Below are positions 1 to 8,950 of a DNA stretch of 64,000 nucleotides, one piece after another; positions within the stretch are counted from its first letter, which is position 1; the number at the start of each line of letters is the position of its first letter. Made by a program: the position numbers and the translations under genes. Source of the DNA: Amycolatopsis orientalis DSM 43388 (GTDB lineage: Bacteria; Actinomycetota; Actinomycetes; Mycobacteriales; Pseudonocardiaceae); assembly GCF_000411975.1 (NCBI RefSeq), contig NZ_ASXG01000158.1, positions 62,001-126,000 on the forward strand. The letters run 5' to 3'. The notes under the pieces are model-generated. The model did no database searches. It saw only the letters and a program-made list of their open reading frames with translations, and was not told the origin of the DNA.

Positions 1-5
1 AACTC

Positions 6-641
6 GTGAAGCTCGTCAAGGTCGCGGTGCTCGCCTCGGACCCGATCACCCGGGCCGGAGCCGCGAGCTTGCTCGGTTCGCGCCCGGAGCTGGTTCTGCT
101 CGGCCAGGAGGCGGCGAGCCAGGCGGACGTGGTCCTCGTGATGGAGGAGCACGTGACCGACCGGGTGCTGTCGCAGGTGCGGGAGCTCGGCAGGCAGTCC
201 GAGCAGCCGGCCGGGCCGCACCTGGTGATCGTGGTCGACCATTTCCGCGAGAGCGACCTGATGACGGCCGTCGAATGCGGCGTCGTCGCGATCCTGCCGC
301 GCCGCGAAACCGGTGGCAGCGAGCTGGTTTCGGCAGTGCTGGCCGCCGGGGACGGCACGGCCTCGCTCCCGCCGCGGCTGCAGGGCGCGCTGCTCGCGCA
401 GGTGCAACGGATGCGCCGCGACGTGCTGGAGCCGAACGGCCTCACGCTGTCCGGTCTGGCGTCGCGCGAATGCGACGTGCTCCGGCTGGTCGCCGAGGGC
501 TACGGCACCGAGGAGATCGCGTCGAAGCTCTGCTATTCGGAGCGGACGGTCAAGAACGTGCTGTATGGCTTGATGACCCGCTGCGGTCTGAACAACCGCG
601 CGCACGCCGTGGCCTATGCCCTGCGCGCGGGCGCGATCTAA
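6..641 (+). CDS. LuxR-type response regulator with degenerate receiver
   Basis: DNA-binding regulator of 211 residues. The N-terminal 125 residues have receiver-like order (VKVAVLASDPITRAGAASLL, then hydrophobic strands), but the position where the phospho-accepting Asp normally sits reads VLVMEEHV, so it is probably not phosphorylated in the usual way. A C-terminal LuxR/GerE helix-turn-helix follows at about residues 148-205 (LASRECDVLRLVAEGYGTEEIASKL, then SERTVKNVLYGLMTRCGLNNRAHAVAYAL). The GTG start lies 5 bases inside the window, so the ribosome binding site is only partly visible; the start is chosen because the fold begins at once. It ends just before the amidase gene, suggesting cotranscription. 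No cognate kinase is visible. Target genes are unknown. Confidence 0.85.
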   Translation: MKLVKVAVLASDPITRAGAASLLGSRPELVLLGQEAASQADVVLVMEEHVTDRVLSQVRELGRQSEQPAGPHLVIVVDHFRESDLMTAVECGVVAILPRRETGGSELVSAVLAAGDGTASLPPRLQGALLAQVQRMRRDVLEPNGLTLSGLASRECDVLRLVAEGYGTEEIASKLCYSERTVKNVLYGLMTRCGLNNRAHAVAYALRAGAI

Positions 642-651
642 TGTGCTGCGC

Positions 652-1974
652 ATGGTGCAGACGGCGGTAGAGATCGCTCGCGGAGTGCGGGCCGGAGAGC
701 TGGACCCGGTCCAGGTGACCGAAGAAGCACTAGCCCGGATCGCCGCGGCGGACGGCGTCGTCGGCGCGTTCCGCCGCGTGCGCTTCGCCGAGGCACGAGC
801 CGAAGCCGCCGAAGTCGCGGCACGCCCCGATCTGGCTTCGCTGCCGCTGGCCGGCGTCCCGGTCGCGGTCAAAGACGTCACCGACGTCGCAGGCGAATAC
901 CAAGGCTGGGGCTCGGAAGCCGGACCCCGCGCGCTGGCCGATTCCGACGGCGTGATCGCCTCCCGGTTGCGCGCGGCCGGCGCGGTGATCGTCGGCCTGA
1001 CCCGCGTGCCGGAGCTGTGCATCTTACCGACCAGCGACGACCCGAGCGGCATCGCCCGGAACCCGCGCAACCCGTCCTTCACCGCAGGCGGTTCCTCAGG
1101 CGGCAGCGCCGCCGCGGTAGCCGCGGGCCTGGTCCCGATCGCCCACGGCACGGACGGCCTGGGTTCGATCCGCCTGCCCGCCGGAATGTGCGGAATCGTC
1201 GGCCTGAAACCCGGCCGGGACGTGGTCCGCGAAGACGCCCCCGGCTGGTTCGGCCTCTCCACCCACGGCCCGCTGACCACCACGGTCGCCGACGCCGCCC
1301 TCCTGATGTCCGTCCTGGCAGAGCGTCCGGAATGGGCCACCCCGGCGACTCCGGACCCCCTGCGCGTCGCGACCTCCACCCAGGTCCCGTTCACCCGCGC
1401 CCCACTGCCGCGCCCGCTTCGCGCCGCCGTCGACCAGGCTGGGAACTTTCTCCGCTCAGCAGGCCACTCCGTCACCTCCGCGACGCCCGCCTACCCGCTC
1501 CGCGCCCTGGGCGGCCTGCTCGCCCGCTGGTTCGCCGGTCCGTTCGACCAGGCCGCAGGCACCTTCGACCTGTCCCGCCTGCAACCCCGCACGCGCACCC
1601 ACGTCCGCATCGGCCGCCTGACGTCGCGCCTGGTCACCGACCGAGCCCGCGACGAATGGGAAGACATAGCGGAGCAGTTCTTCGAATCGCACGACGTGCT
1701 GGTGACTCCGACGTTGGCCACGCTGCCCTTGAAAGCCCGCCGCTGGCACCGGGAATCCTGGCTGGCCAACGCGATCCCGTCGATGCGGGTGGCCGGATTC
1801 ACCGGCCCGTGGAACCTGGCCGGATACCCGGCGTTGTCCGTTCCGGTGGCCCGCCATCCCGTCCACGACCTGGCAATGTGCGTGCAGTTGGTGGCCCGCC
1901 CGGGTGGGGAACCGGTGCTGCTGGGACTGGCAGCGGAGCTGGAATCGGCGAACCCCTGGCCGCGGACGGTCTGA
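652..1974 (+). CDS. Amidase signature family enzyme
   Basis: Hydrolyses an amide bond in a small-molecule substrate that cannot be named. The amidase signature triad is present: Lys74 in VAVKD, the cis-Ser in GGSSGGS (residues 146-152) and the nucleophile Ser172 in GLGSIRLPAG. At about 440 residues it is normal for the family. One oddity is GLGS where GGGS or IGGS is usual before the nucleophile. It starts about 10 bases after the LuxR-type gene; GTG at 643 is an equally possible in-frame start. GatA is excluded by the absence of gatB/gatC neighbours and by the divergent C-terminus. Downstream lies the repeat tract. Confidence 0.85.
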   Translation: MVQTAVEIARGVRAGELDPVQVTEEALARIAAADGVVGAFRRVRFAEARAEAAEVAARPDLASLPLAGVPVAVKDVTDVAGEYQGWGSEAGPRALADSDGVIASRLRAAGAVIVGLTRVPELCILPTSDDPSGIARNPRNPSFTAGGSSGGSAAAVAAGLVPIAHGTDGLGSIRLPAGMCGIVGLKPGRDVVREDAPGWFGLSTHGPLTTTVADAALLMSVLAERPEWATPATPDPLRVATSTQVPFTRAPLPRPLRAAVDQAGNFLRSAGHSVTSATPAYPLRALGGLLARWFAGPFDQAAGTFDLSRLQPRTRTHVRIGRLTSRLVTDRARDEWEDIAEQFFESHDVLVTPTLATLPLKARRWHRESWLANAIPSMRVAGFTGPWNLAGYPALSVPVARHPVHDLAMCVQLVARPGGEPVLLGLAAELESANPWPRTV

Positions 1975-2064
1975 GGCTCGCCTGCAGTCCCTGCCGGGCA
2001 AGCAGAGTCTCCGAGGGTGGCCCAGACTTGGCAACCGGTCCTGTGTCGGCGGGCCCTCCGCGAG

Positions 2065-3118
2065 TCGGGTTAGCTGCCGGGATCGCCCGCGGAGGTGTCT
2101 TTTCGCGCCGTTCCCTCGTGGCACCGTTGCGGGCAAGCTCTCCACAGCATCGAGCGAGACCGCCGAACGGGCCAGATCGGCAGCTCACTGCGAGCCGCGC
2201 GGCTTGCCCGCAGCTCCGACCTCGCGCCGTCGCCCGTCGAGCCGGTCGCCTGCTTCGCGCCGTTCCCGGCCGAGCTTTTCGCGGGTCGAGCCCGCCGAAC
2301 CAGGCCCGGCCCGGTTGGTTGCTGGTCTCGCGTGCGGCGGTGTCTTCGCGCCGTTGGCCGTCGAGCCGGGTTCCGTTTCTGGTGCCGGTTCAGGCCGCAG
2401 ATCTGATTGAGCCCGCCGAATCGGCCCAGGTCCGCGCCGCTGCGAGGCCCAGGTGCTGGTCTCGTTGCGGCGGTACCTTTGCGCCGTTGGCCGTCGCGTC
2501 GTTTCCGTCTCGGCCGGTGCGGGCCGCAGAATCGGTTGAGGCCGCCGAGCCGCGTCTGGGTCGGCTGGCTCGCTGCGAGGCGGGTTGGTTGCTGGTCTCA
2601 CGTGCGGGGGTGTCTATGCGCGGTTCGCCGTGGCGCCTTTCCGTTCTCAGCGCTGGTGCTGGCGGCGGAACTGAGCGAGTCCGCCGAACCGAGTCCGGCC
2701 CGGTGGACTCGCCGTGAAGGGGGTTAATTGCTGGGCTCGCGTGCGGCAGAGTCTTCGGGCCGTCGGCCGTCGAGCTGGTCGCATTCCCCGCGCCGTTCCC
2801 GGCCGAGCTTTTCGCAGATCCGGTCGAGCCCGCCGAAACCACGCCCGGCCCGGTTGGTTGCTGGGCTCGCGTGCGGCGGTGTTTTCGCGCCGTTGGCCGT
2901 CGAACCGGGTTCCGTTTCTGGTGCCGGTTCAGGCCGCAGATCTGATTGAGCCCGCCCAACCGGCCCAGGTCCGCGCCGCTGCGAGTCGGCTTAGTTGCTG
3001 AGCTTGTCTGCGGCTGCGACTTCGCCCGAACTGAAGCGCCGTTCTCTGCCGAGTTGGCCGCAGGACTGAGCGAGCCCGCCGAACCGGGTCCGGGTCAGCG
3101 GGCTCGCTGCGAGCCAGG
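2065..3118. repeat. Degenerate tandem repeats derived from the 3' end of the DivIVA-like gene
   Basis: About 1.1 kb between two convergent genes with no credible coding sequence. It consists of at least eight diverged units of roughly 120-140 bp. Each is recognisable by a TTGGTTGCTGGGCTCGCGTG-like start followed by TTCGCGCCGTTGGCCGTCGA. Units begin near 2069, 2196, 2313, 2445, 2583, 2723, 2850 and 2989. The same order of words occurs at 3116-3185, the last codons and stop of the minus-strand coiled-coil gene. Copies at about 2313-2450 and 2850-2985 are nearly identical over about 100 bp. Open frames crossing the tract on both strands are repeats read in different frames. Confidence 0.8.
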
Positions 3119-4282
3119 TCAGTTGCTGGGCTTGCCCGCCGCCTGGGGCTGGGACTTCGTCCCATTGGCCGTCGAGCCGTTCCCGTTCTTCGCGCCGTTC
3201 CCCGTCGAGGCTTCCGACCCGCCGTTCGTCGACAAGCCGTTCCCGGTCGGGGCCTTGGCCGTCGAACCGTTCCCGCCCTTCGGCTTGGGCGACGGCGACG
3301 GCGACGGTGAAGGCGCGGCCTTAGTCTCGACCGGCCCCGGCGATGGGTCCGGCTTGGCTGGGTCGTCTCCGCCGACCAGCTTCGAGGCGGCGGGCAGCAC
3401 CGACTCCGACGGCAGCGCCGTCAGCAGGCTTTCGCTTCGGCCGAGCACCTCGTCCGCCAGTGCCAGGTTCTTGCGGGCCTGCTCGCGGATCTCGGCGAGC
3501 CGCTCGACCTTGCGCGTCGCCGCGGTGGTGCGCTGGGCCGCCTGCGTGGTCGCCTCGTCCAGACGGCGCTTGGCCTCCGCCGTCGCCTCCTCGACGCGGC
3601 GCGTCGCCTCCGCGGTGGCTTCCGCGATACGGCGTTCGGCCTGGTTTTTGCTGGCCGTGCGCTGGTCGGCGATCATCTTTTCGTGCGCGGTGCGCTCGGC
3701 GGTGATCTTCGCGTCGAAGTCGCGTTCGATCTTGCGGCGCTTGCGCTCGGCTTCGTTGTCGAGGAGTTCCCGGCGCTGCGCCGCCTCGACCGTCAGCCGC
3801 TGCACTTCGGCGCGGGTTTCCTTCAGCGCGGCCTCGTGCTCCGAGTGCAGCGCTTCGGCCTGCTTGTCCAGTTCCTCGACCAAGCGGCGGTACCGTTCGC
3901 GCAGCTTCGTGGACGCCTCGGTGGACGACGCCCAGTGCTTCTCGGCAGCCACTTCCGCGCGCTTGACGATCTCGTCGGCTCGCGCCTGCGCGAGCGTGAC
4001 GGTGCGCTGCATCCGCTCGTCCAGGTCCTCGATCCGCTCCGGCGGCTTCATCAGTTCCTCGACCCGGGCCTGCAGCTTCGACACTTCGCCGCGCGCCGCC
4101 TCGAGTTCGCGCGACAGCGTGGCGACCTGGGCGGCCGCCGTGTCGCGGTCGGTGATCAGCCGGTGCAGCTGACCCTCGAGGTGGTCGAGGTACTGCCGCA
4201 CCTCGGTGCGGTCGAAGCCGCGCCAGGCTTCGGTGTACTCGCGTCGCAGCGGGAGGAGGCCGTTGTCTCGCTCGGGAACCAT
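3119..4282 (-). CDS. DivIVA-domain coiled-coil protein
   Basis: Cytoplasmic coiled-coil protein of 387 residues. An N-terminal DivIVA-like segment (LRREYTEAWRGFDRTEVRQYLDHLEGQL, roughly residues 11-40) is followed by an almost unbroken coiled coil to about residue 285, with Ala/Glu/Arg-rich heptads (RRIAEATAEATRRVEEATAEAKRRLDE). The tail, from about residue 300, is low-complexity Pro/Ser then Gly/Asn/Ser/Thr (GNGSTA repeats). Family members scaffold polar growth or septation in actinobacteria, but this is not the Wag31 orthologue type, and its role is inference. ATG at 4282 is preferred over GTG at 4288. Its 3' end is the probable parent of the neighbouring repeat array. Confidence 0.8.
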   Translation of the reverse strand: MVPERDNGLLPLRREYTEAWRGFDRTEVRQYLDHLEGQLHRLITDRDTAAAQVATLSRELEAARGEVSKLQARVEELMKPPERIEDLDERMQRTVTLAQARADEIVKRAEVAAEKHWASSTEASTKLRERYRRLVEELDKQAEALHSEHEAALKETRAEVQRLTVEAAQRRELLDNEAERKRRKIERDFDAKITAERTAHEKMIADQRTASKNQAERRIAEATAEATRRVEEATAEAKRRLDEATTQAAQRTTAATRKVERLAEIREQARKNLALADEVLGRSESLLTALPSESVLPAASKLVGGDDPAKPDPSPGPVETKAAPSPSPSPSPKPKGGNGSTAKAPTGNGLSTNGGSEASTGNGAKNGNGSTANGTKSQPQAAGKPSN

Positions 4283-4401
4283 GCCCACGACCGTACCCGC
4301 GCACCTGGCGTGCGTGCCGCCAGGAGTGGCGAATCACCGCCCCGGGTCGATTCTCCGAGTCGATCTCCCCTGAACGGCCTCACCCGCCGGCGAAGCCGTC
4401 A

Positions 4402-6393
4402 CTACCAGTGGAACCCGCGCGACAGCCGGGCCAGCGCCATCGCCGCGCGCGACAGGTGTTTCTCGCCCCGCCCGATCTTCAGTTTCCCGCTGCCGCCCGC
4501 CGCCGCGGAATCCGGGAAAATCCGGAAACCCTGGTAGGCGATCGCGTCGGTGAGCCCCGGCGCGAGCGTGTACGTCAGGCCGATCGCCTGGCCCGCCGGG
4601 GTGCCGATGTGCTTCGGCCGCCGGATCAGCGCTTTCATCACCATGTCCGCCGCCTGCTCCGGCGATTTCGTCGGGAACGCGTCGTAGATCTTCGTCGGCC
4701 GGATCATCGGCGTGCGCACGAGCGGCATGTGGATGGTGGTGAAGGTGATCCCGTCGCCGTGCGTTTCGGTCGCCGCGATCCGGGAGAAGTAGTCCAGCGC
4801 GGCCTTCGACGCGGCGTAGGCGGAAAACCGCGGCGCGATTCCCTGCACGCCGATCGAGGAAACGTTCACGATGTGCCCGAATTTCCGCTCCGACATGTGC
4901 GGCAGGACCGCCAGGATCAGCCGCACCGCGCCGAAGTAGTTGATCGCCATCGCGCGCTCGTAGTCGTGCATCCGGTCGTACGACAGCTTGATCGAGCGCC
5001 GGATCGAGCGGCCGGCGTTGTTCACGAGCATGTCGATCCGGCCGTGTTCGGCGAGCATCGCGTCCACGGCCTTGTGCACCGAATCCTCGTCGGTGAGGTC
5101 CGCCGGGTACACCGACGCGGTGCCGCCCGCCGCGATGATCTCGTCGCGCACTTCCTCCAGTTCGTGCTGCCGGCGCGCGACCAGCAGCGGAACGCCGCCC
5201 GCCGCGGCGACCTTCAGCGCGGTGGCCCGCCCGATGCCCGACGACGCGCCGGTGATGATCACCCGCCGGCCGTCCAGTTCGCCGCGCGGACCGTGCTTGC
5301 GCGCGCGGAATGGGTCGAGGTGTTCGCGCCAGTAGCGCCACAGCGTCGGCGCGTACTCCTCGAGCTGCGGCACCTCGACGCCGCTTCCGGCCAGCGCCTT
5401 CCGCGTTTCCGCGGACGCGAACACCGACGGGAAAGCCATCGTCTCCAGCAGCACCGGCGGAATGCCGAGCCGCTCCAGCACCGCGTCGCGGGCGATGGTG
5501 AACCCGGGAATGTGCTCGCTGAGCTTGACCAGCCCGACGATGCCCTTCGACACTTTGTCGCCGAGCTGCACGGTGATCGTCGGCGCCCCGGCGGCGCGGG
5601 CGAACGCGTTGTAGACCGACACCACCGGCTGCGGCTCGGGGTTGACGAGGTGGAACGCGCGGCCATCGAGACCCGGCGTGGTGACCAGTTCCAGCAGGGC
5701 CTTCGCGACGTAGTCGACCGGAACCACGTTGGTGTCGCCCAGATCCGGGCCCGCGGACGGGAGGTCGGGCAGCCCGGCGAGCCTGCTGATCGCGGGGAAC
5801 AGGTAGTACGGGCCGTCGATCTTGTCCATCTCGCCGGTCTGCGAATCGCCGACCACCACCGCGGGCCGGTACACCCGCCACGGCACCTCGTGCTGGTCGC
5901 GGACGAGCTTCTCCGCCTCGAACTTGGTGCGGTGATACGGGGTGATCAGCCGCTGGCCCACGTCGAACATGTCCTCGGTGAACAGCCCTTCGTGGTCGCC
6001 CGCGACGGCGACCGACGAGACATGGTGCAGGCAGCCGGCGTTCAGGTCCGCGGCGAGGTCGACGACGTTGCGCGTACCGTCCACATTGGCCCGGATGCTG
6101 GTTTCGTCGTCGGCGGTGAGGTCGTAGAGCGCGGCGAGGTGGATGACGTGGTCGACGCCGCGCAGCGCCTCCCGGTCCGCTTCGGACACTCCCATCAGCG
6201 GTTCGCCGAGATCGCCGGTCACCAGCGTCACGCGGTCCGGATGCGGCCATCCGTCGACGAGCGCGGCCAGCTTCTCCCGCGACGACGCGCGCACCACGAG
6301 CGCGACCCGCTCCACGTCCGGCCGGGTGAGCAGCTGCCGGGTGACCTGACGCCCGATCAACCCGGTCGCGCCCGTCACCAAAAACGTCGCCAT
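4402..6393 (-). CDS. Two-domain SDR protein, AcrA1-like acyl-CoA reductase
   Basis: A fusion of two Rossmann-fold reductases, 663 residues. The N-terminal half (to about 370) is an extended SDR of the male-sterility/acyl-CoA reductase type, with TGATGLIGR at residues 7-15 and YHRTKFEAE carrying the catalytic Tyr and Lys. The C-terminal half (from about 380) is a classical SDR with ITGASSGIGRA, NNAGRS, and YAASKAAL as the active site. This architecture matches mycobacterial AcrA1 (Rv3391, recalled), linked to reduction of fatty acyl-CoA to aldehyde or alcohol. Substrate is inference. ATG at 6393 is about 10 bases from a GGAGG; ATG at 6399 is possible. A palindrome at 6481-6496 lies in its promoter region. 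Confidence 0.8.
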   Translation of the reverse strand: MATFLVTGATGLIGRQVTRQLLTRPDVERVALVVRASSREKLAALVDGWPHPDRVTLVTGDLGEPLMGVSEADREALRGVDHVIHLAALYDLTADDETSIRANVDGTRNVVDLAADLNAGCLHHVSSVAVAGDHEGLFTEDMFDVGQRLITPYHRTKFEAEKLVRDQHEVPWRVYRPAVVVGDSQTGEMDKIDGPYYLFPAISRLAGLPDLPSAGPDLGDTNVVPVDYVAKALLELVTTPGLDGRAFHLVNPEPQPVVSVYNAFARAAGAPTITVQLGDKVSKGIVGLVKLSEHIPGFTIARDAVLERLGIPPVLLETMAFPSVFASAETRKALAGSGVEVPQLEEYAPTLWRYWREHLDPFRARKHGPRGELDGRRVIITGASSGIGRATALKVAAAGGVPLLVARRQHELEEVRDEIIAAGGTASVYPADLTDEDSVHKAVDAMLAEHGRIDMLVNNAGRSIRRSIKLSYDRMHDYERAMAINYFGAVRLILAVLPHMSERKFGHIVNVSSIGVQGIAPRFSAYAASKAALDYFSRIAATETHGDGITFTTIHMPLVRTPMIRPTKIYDAFPTKSPEQAADMVMKALIRRPKHIGTPAGQAIGLTYTLAPGLTDAIAYQGFRIFPDSAAAGGSGKLKIGRGEKHLSRAAMALARLSRGFHW

Positions 6394-6480
6394 CTCCATC
6401 ACCCTCCGCCGTGCCGCCGCCTGAACCCATGGGCATTCTGCTGCATGGACGCCGCGCGGGCCACAACGCGGCAGGGTGAT

Positions 6481-6496
6481 GTTACTCGCAAGTAAC
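6481..6496. promoter_or_regulatory. Palindromic operator candidate upstream of the acyl-CoA reductase gene
   Basis: GTTACTCGCAAGTAAC has perfect 6-base arms around a 4-base spacer, the typical form of a TetR-family operator. It lies about 88 bases upstream of the acyl-CoA reductase start. Related palindromes occur at 55838-55866 before an oxidoreductase gene. Confidence 0.5.
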
Positions 6497-6610
6497 TTAG
6501 CAACGGCAAGCAGTTCCGCAGGTGGCGGCGGATTTCCGCGGCGCCCGGGGGCCGCGGAAACCGCGCGAATGGACCCTTCGCGCGGTATCAGCGGCGAGTG
6601 AGGGGACCCC

Positions 6611-7321
6611 TCACGCCGGATCCGCGATCACCACGCGGTTCTCCTCGTACCCGTCGCTCCCGCCGATCCACCGTCCGCCGCAGGTCACCAGCACTACCCG
6701 ATGCGGCCCGGCTTGCCCGAAGAGGTCGTCCGCGCGGCTCGGCAGATCGTCCTTGTGCACGGTGACCAGCTGCGAAATCCGGTACCGGCTCGTCTTGCCC
6801 GCGCGGTCCACGATCGTCACCACGCCGCCGATCCGTTCGTTCCACAGTTCCGAGAACGGCCCGGTCGCGCCCCGCCAGTTCACGTGGCCGGCGAACACGC
6901 TCGCGCCGCTGACCGCGTCCAGTTCCGCGCCCCACCACGCCGCCTGGCCGATGTCCGAGGGCACCGGAAGCGTGTTGCCCGGGCCGAGGTCCTGGCGCAC
7001 CATCGCCGCGGTCCCGCCGCCGGGCAGCCGGATCGTGCCCGGTGCCTGCGGTCCTGGTTCCGGAGCCTGCCGATGCTCCGCGGGCGCGGCCGGCGGGGCG
7101 GCGGCGGAACTGTTGGGCGCCGGCGCCGAACTGCTCGACGGCGGCGGCGCAGGCGCCAGCTGCTGCGGGGACGCGGCCGGAGCGGCGGCGGTGGCCGGGG
7201 ACGCGCTCCCGGCCACCACCGTCGTCGGCGGCGAACTGATCACGACCGTCGCGAGTTCCACTGCCAGCACGCTTGCCGCGCCCAGCACGAACCCGCCGAC
7301 CAGCCGTCCTTTTCCGGTCAT
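6611..7321 (-). CDS. Class F sortase
   Basis: Membrane-anchored cysteine transpeptidase of 236 residues. An N-terminal hydrophobic anchor (residues 7-29) is followed by a Pro/Ala/Ser-rich stalk to about residue 95 and a compact sortase domain. The catalytic triad is visible as His146 (FAGHVNWRG), Cys214 (VLVTCGG) and Arg229 (YEENRVV). The short barrel and the position of the triad fit class F, common in actinobacteria. The start has AAAGGGCG just upstream. It lies 19 bases downstream of the surface-protein gene on the same strand, so the two probably form an operon and that protein is the obvious candidate substrate. Confidence 0.9.
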   Translation of the reverse strand: MTGKGRLVGGFVLGAASVLAVELATVVISSPPTTVVAGSASPATAAAPAASPQQLAPAPPPSSSSAPAPNSSAAAPPAAPAEHRQAPEPGPQAPGTIRLPGGGTAAMVRQDLGPGNTLPVPSDIGQAAWWGAELDAVSGASVFAGHVNWRGATGPFSELWNERIGGVVTIVDRAGKTSRYRISQLVTVHKDDLPSRADDLFGQAGPHRVVLVTCGGRWIGGSDGYEENRVVIADPA

Positions 7322-7340
7322 CGCCCTTTGCTGCTTTCGC

Positions 7341-8828
7341 TTACCGCCGGGCCGACCGCCGAGCGGCGAACCCGACCAGCGCCGAACCGACGAGCACCAG
7401 CGCCGCGAGGCCCGCGATGCCGGCCGTGGAGAAGCTCGTTTCGACAGTGCCCTTCGCCATCGTCACCGGCAGGTCGCCGGCCGGGATCGCGTGCGGCACT
7501 TCGTTCGGTGTATTGGCCACAGTCAGCGCGAGTGTGCCGCCCGGCGTCAGCGATCCGCACGCGGCGGGCGGGTTGTTCGGGTCGAACGCGTTGGTGTAGC
7601 CCGGCGGCGCGTTCACCTCGACCACGCAGACCTCCTGCGGGGCCAGCAGATTCTCGACGGTCGCGGTGCCGTTGTCCCCGCTGGTGGTGACCACGGCGGG
7701 CTGCCCGTCGGGCCCGGTGAGCGGCTTGCCGTCCTGGCTGGTGGCCGCGGTCTTGCGGTCCTTGCCGGTGACCCGCAGCGTCGCGCCGCCGATGCCCTTG
7801 CCTGTCTTCGCGTCGGTCTTGGTGACCTGCACCTTGCCCGGCTTCGCGACGGCGACGACCCCCTGCGCGGTCAGCTGCTTTTCCCCGCCGGTGCCGACGA
7901 CGCTCTGGATCCCGTCCTTGGTGTTGACCGGGTTCTGCACGGTCGGCTTGTCCGCGGGCGCGGACAACGAGGCGACGAGCTTCGGCTGGTCGCCGGCGGG
8001 CGTGACCTTCACCGTGACCGTGCCGTTCGCATCGGTCTTGATCGTCGTGTCCTTCTGCGCGGCCTGCGGCGCGGAGTTGCCGGACGAGGAATCGGACGCC
8101 TTCTCCGCGTCTGCCTGCTTGTCCGCCTGGCCGATGGTCCCGTCGGTGGCGGTCAGCTTCACCGGAACGTCCGGGATGCCTTTGCCTTTGGAGTTCTTCA
8201 CCGTGACTGTCCAGGTCGCGGGCTGGCCGAGGTGCTGGTCGCCCTTCGGCGCGGTGACCGACGCGGTCCACGGGCCGCGGTTCGCCTCGGCCTCGGTCTT
8301 CATCTTGGCCACGTCGTTCTTGGCGTCCGCGGGCAGAGCGTCGAAGTACTTCTGCTCGGGATAGGCGGCCTTGTCCGGGGGCGTGCCGAAGTCCGTGTCG
8401 CCGGGCGTTCGCGATTTGGCGGTCCACGAGTGCAACAGGTGAGCCAGCGCGGCGGCCTCGTCGTTGTCGGAGGTGTTGCCGTAACGCAGCAACAGATACG
8501 AGATGTTGCCCGCGACGTCGGGCTGCAGCTTCTCGCCCCACTTCGTCAGCAGTTCATCGCCCGGCTGGTACGCCTCGTCGCTGCCCGGCGCCTTCAAGTG
8601 GAACCGAACGCAGAACACGTTCTTGCCGCCCACTTTGTACGAGCCGAGCCAATCCTCGTAATTGGTGCCGCCCTCGTTGTGGACGATGGGCAGGCCAGGG
8701 CCCTTCACCGGGTCTGGCGCAGCCGAGGCGATCCCCGGCGCGGTTGCGGAGAGTGCGCCGAGCAGTGCGGTCGCGACCAGCCCAGTGGCCGCGCGCCAGC
8801 GAGCGCGCGGGCGTGAGATCCACCCCAT
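7341..8828 (-). CDS. Secreted thioester-domain-like / SpaA-like surface protein
   Basis: Exported wall-associated protein of 495 residues. A signal peptide spans residues 1-36 (cut near ASA). An N-terminal domain resembles thioester (TQXA) adhesin domains: Cys in NVFCVRFHL and a later AAALAHLLHSW helix, but the Gln needed for the thioester appears replaced. Ig-like segments follow (WTASVTAPKGDQHLGQPATW; PGKVQVTKTDAKTGKGIGGA, prealbumin/SpaA type). The C-terminus is LPVTM (453-457), a hydrophobic segment (about 470-488) and RRSARR, a sorting signal with Met where Gly is expected. AGGAG lies about 11 bases before ATG. Adjacent to the class F sortase. Confidence 0.75.
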   Translation of the reverse strand: MGWISRPRARWRAATGLVATALLGALSATAPGIASAAPDPVKGPGLPIVHNEGGTNYEDWLGSYKVGGKNVFCVRFHLKAPGSDEAYQPGDELLTKWGEKLQPDVAGNISYLLLRYGNTSDNDEAAALAHLLHSWTAKSRTPGDTDFGTPPDKAAYPEQKYFDALPADAKNDVAKMKTEAEANRGPWTASVTAPKGDQHLGQPATWTVTVKNSKGKGIPDVPVKLTATDGTIGQADKQADAEKASDSSSGNSAPQAAQKDTTIKTDANGTVTVKVTPAGDQPKLVASLSAPADKPTVQNPVNTKDGIQSVVGTGGEKQLTAQGVVAVAKPGKVQVTKTDAKTGKGIGGATLRVTGKDRKTAATSQDGKPLTGPDGQPAVVTTSGDNGTATVENLLAPQEVCVVEVNAPPGYTNAFDPNNPPAACGSLTPGGTLALTVANTPNEVPHAIPAGDLPVTMAKGTVETSFSTAGIAGLAALVLVGSALVGFAARRSARR

Positions 8829-8950
8829 GGTGTGTTGGCTCCTTCGACGTGCCTGCCGACGCCTCAGCGGCGTCTTCGCAGTTCACCTGATCGAACAACT
8901 CCCCGACACGCGTTCGGTCACTTCCCGGACACGCGATGTGAAGGTTCGCG

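Noticed and set aside
1017..2717. A 566-codon plus-strand frame through the amidase gene and repeat tract
   Set aside because: Arg/Pro-rich shadow translation of the amidase in another frame, continuing into non-coding repeats; no domain and no ribosome binding site.
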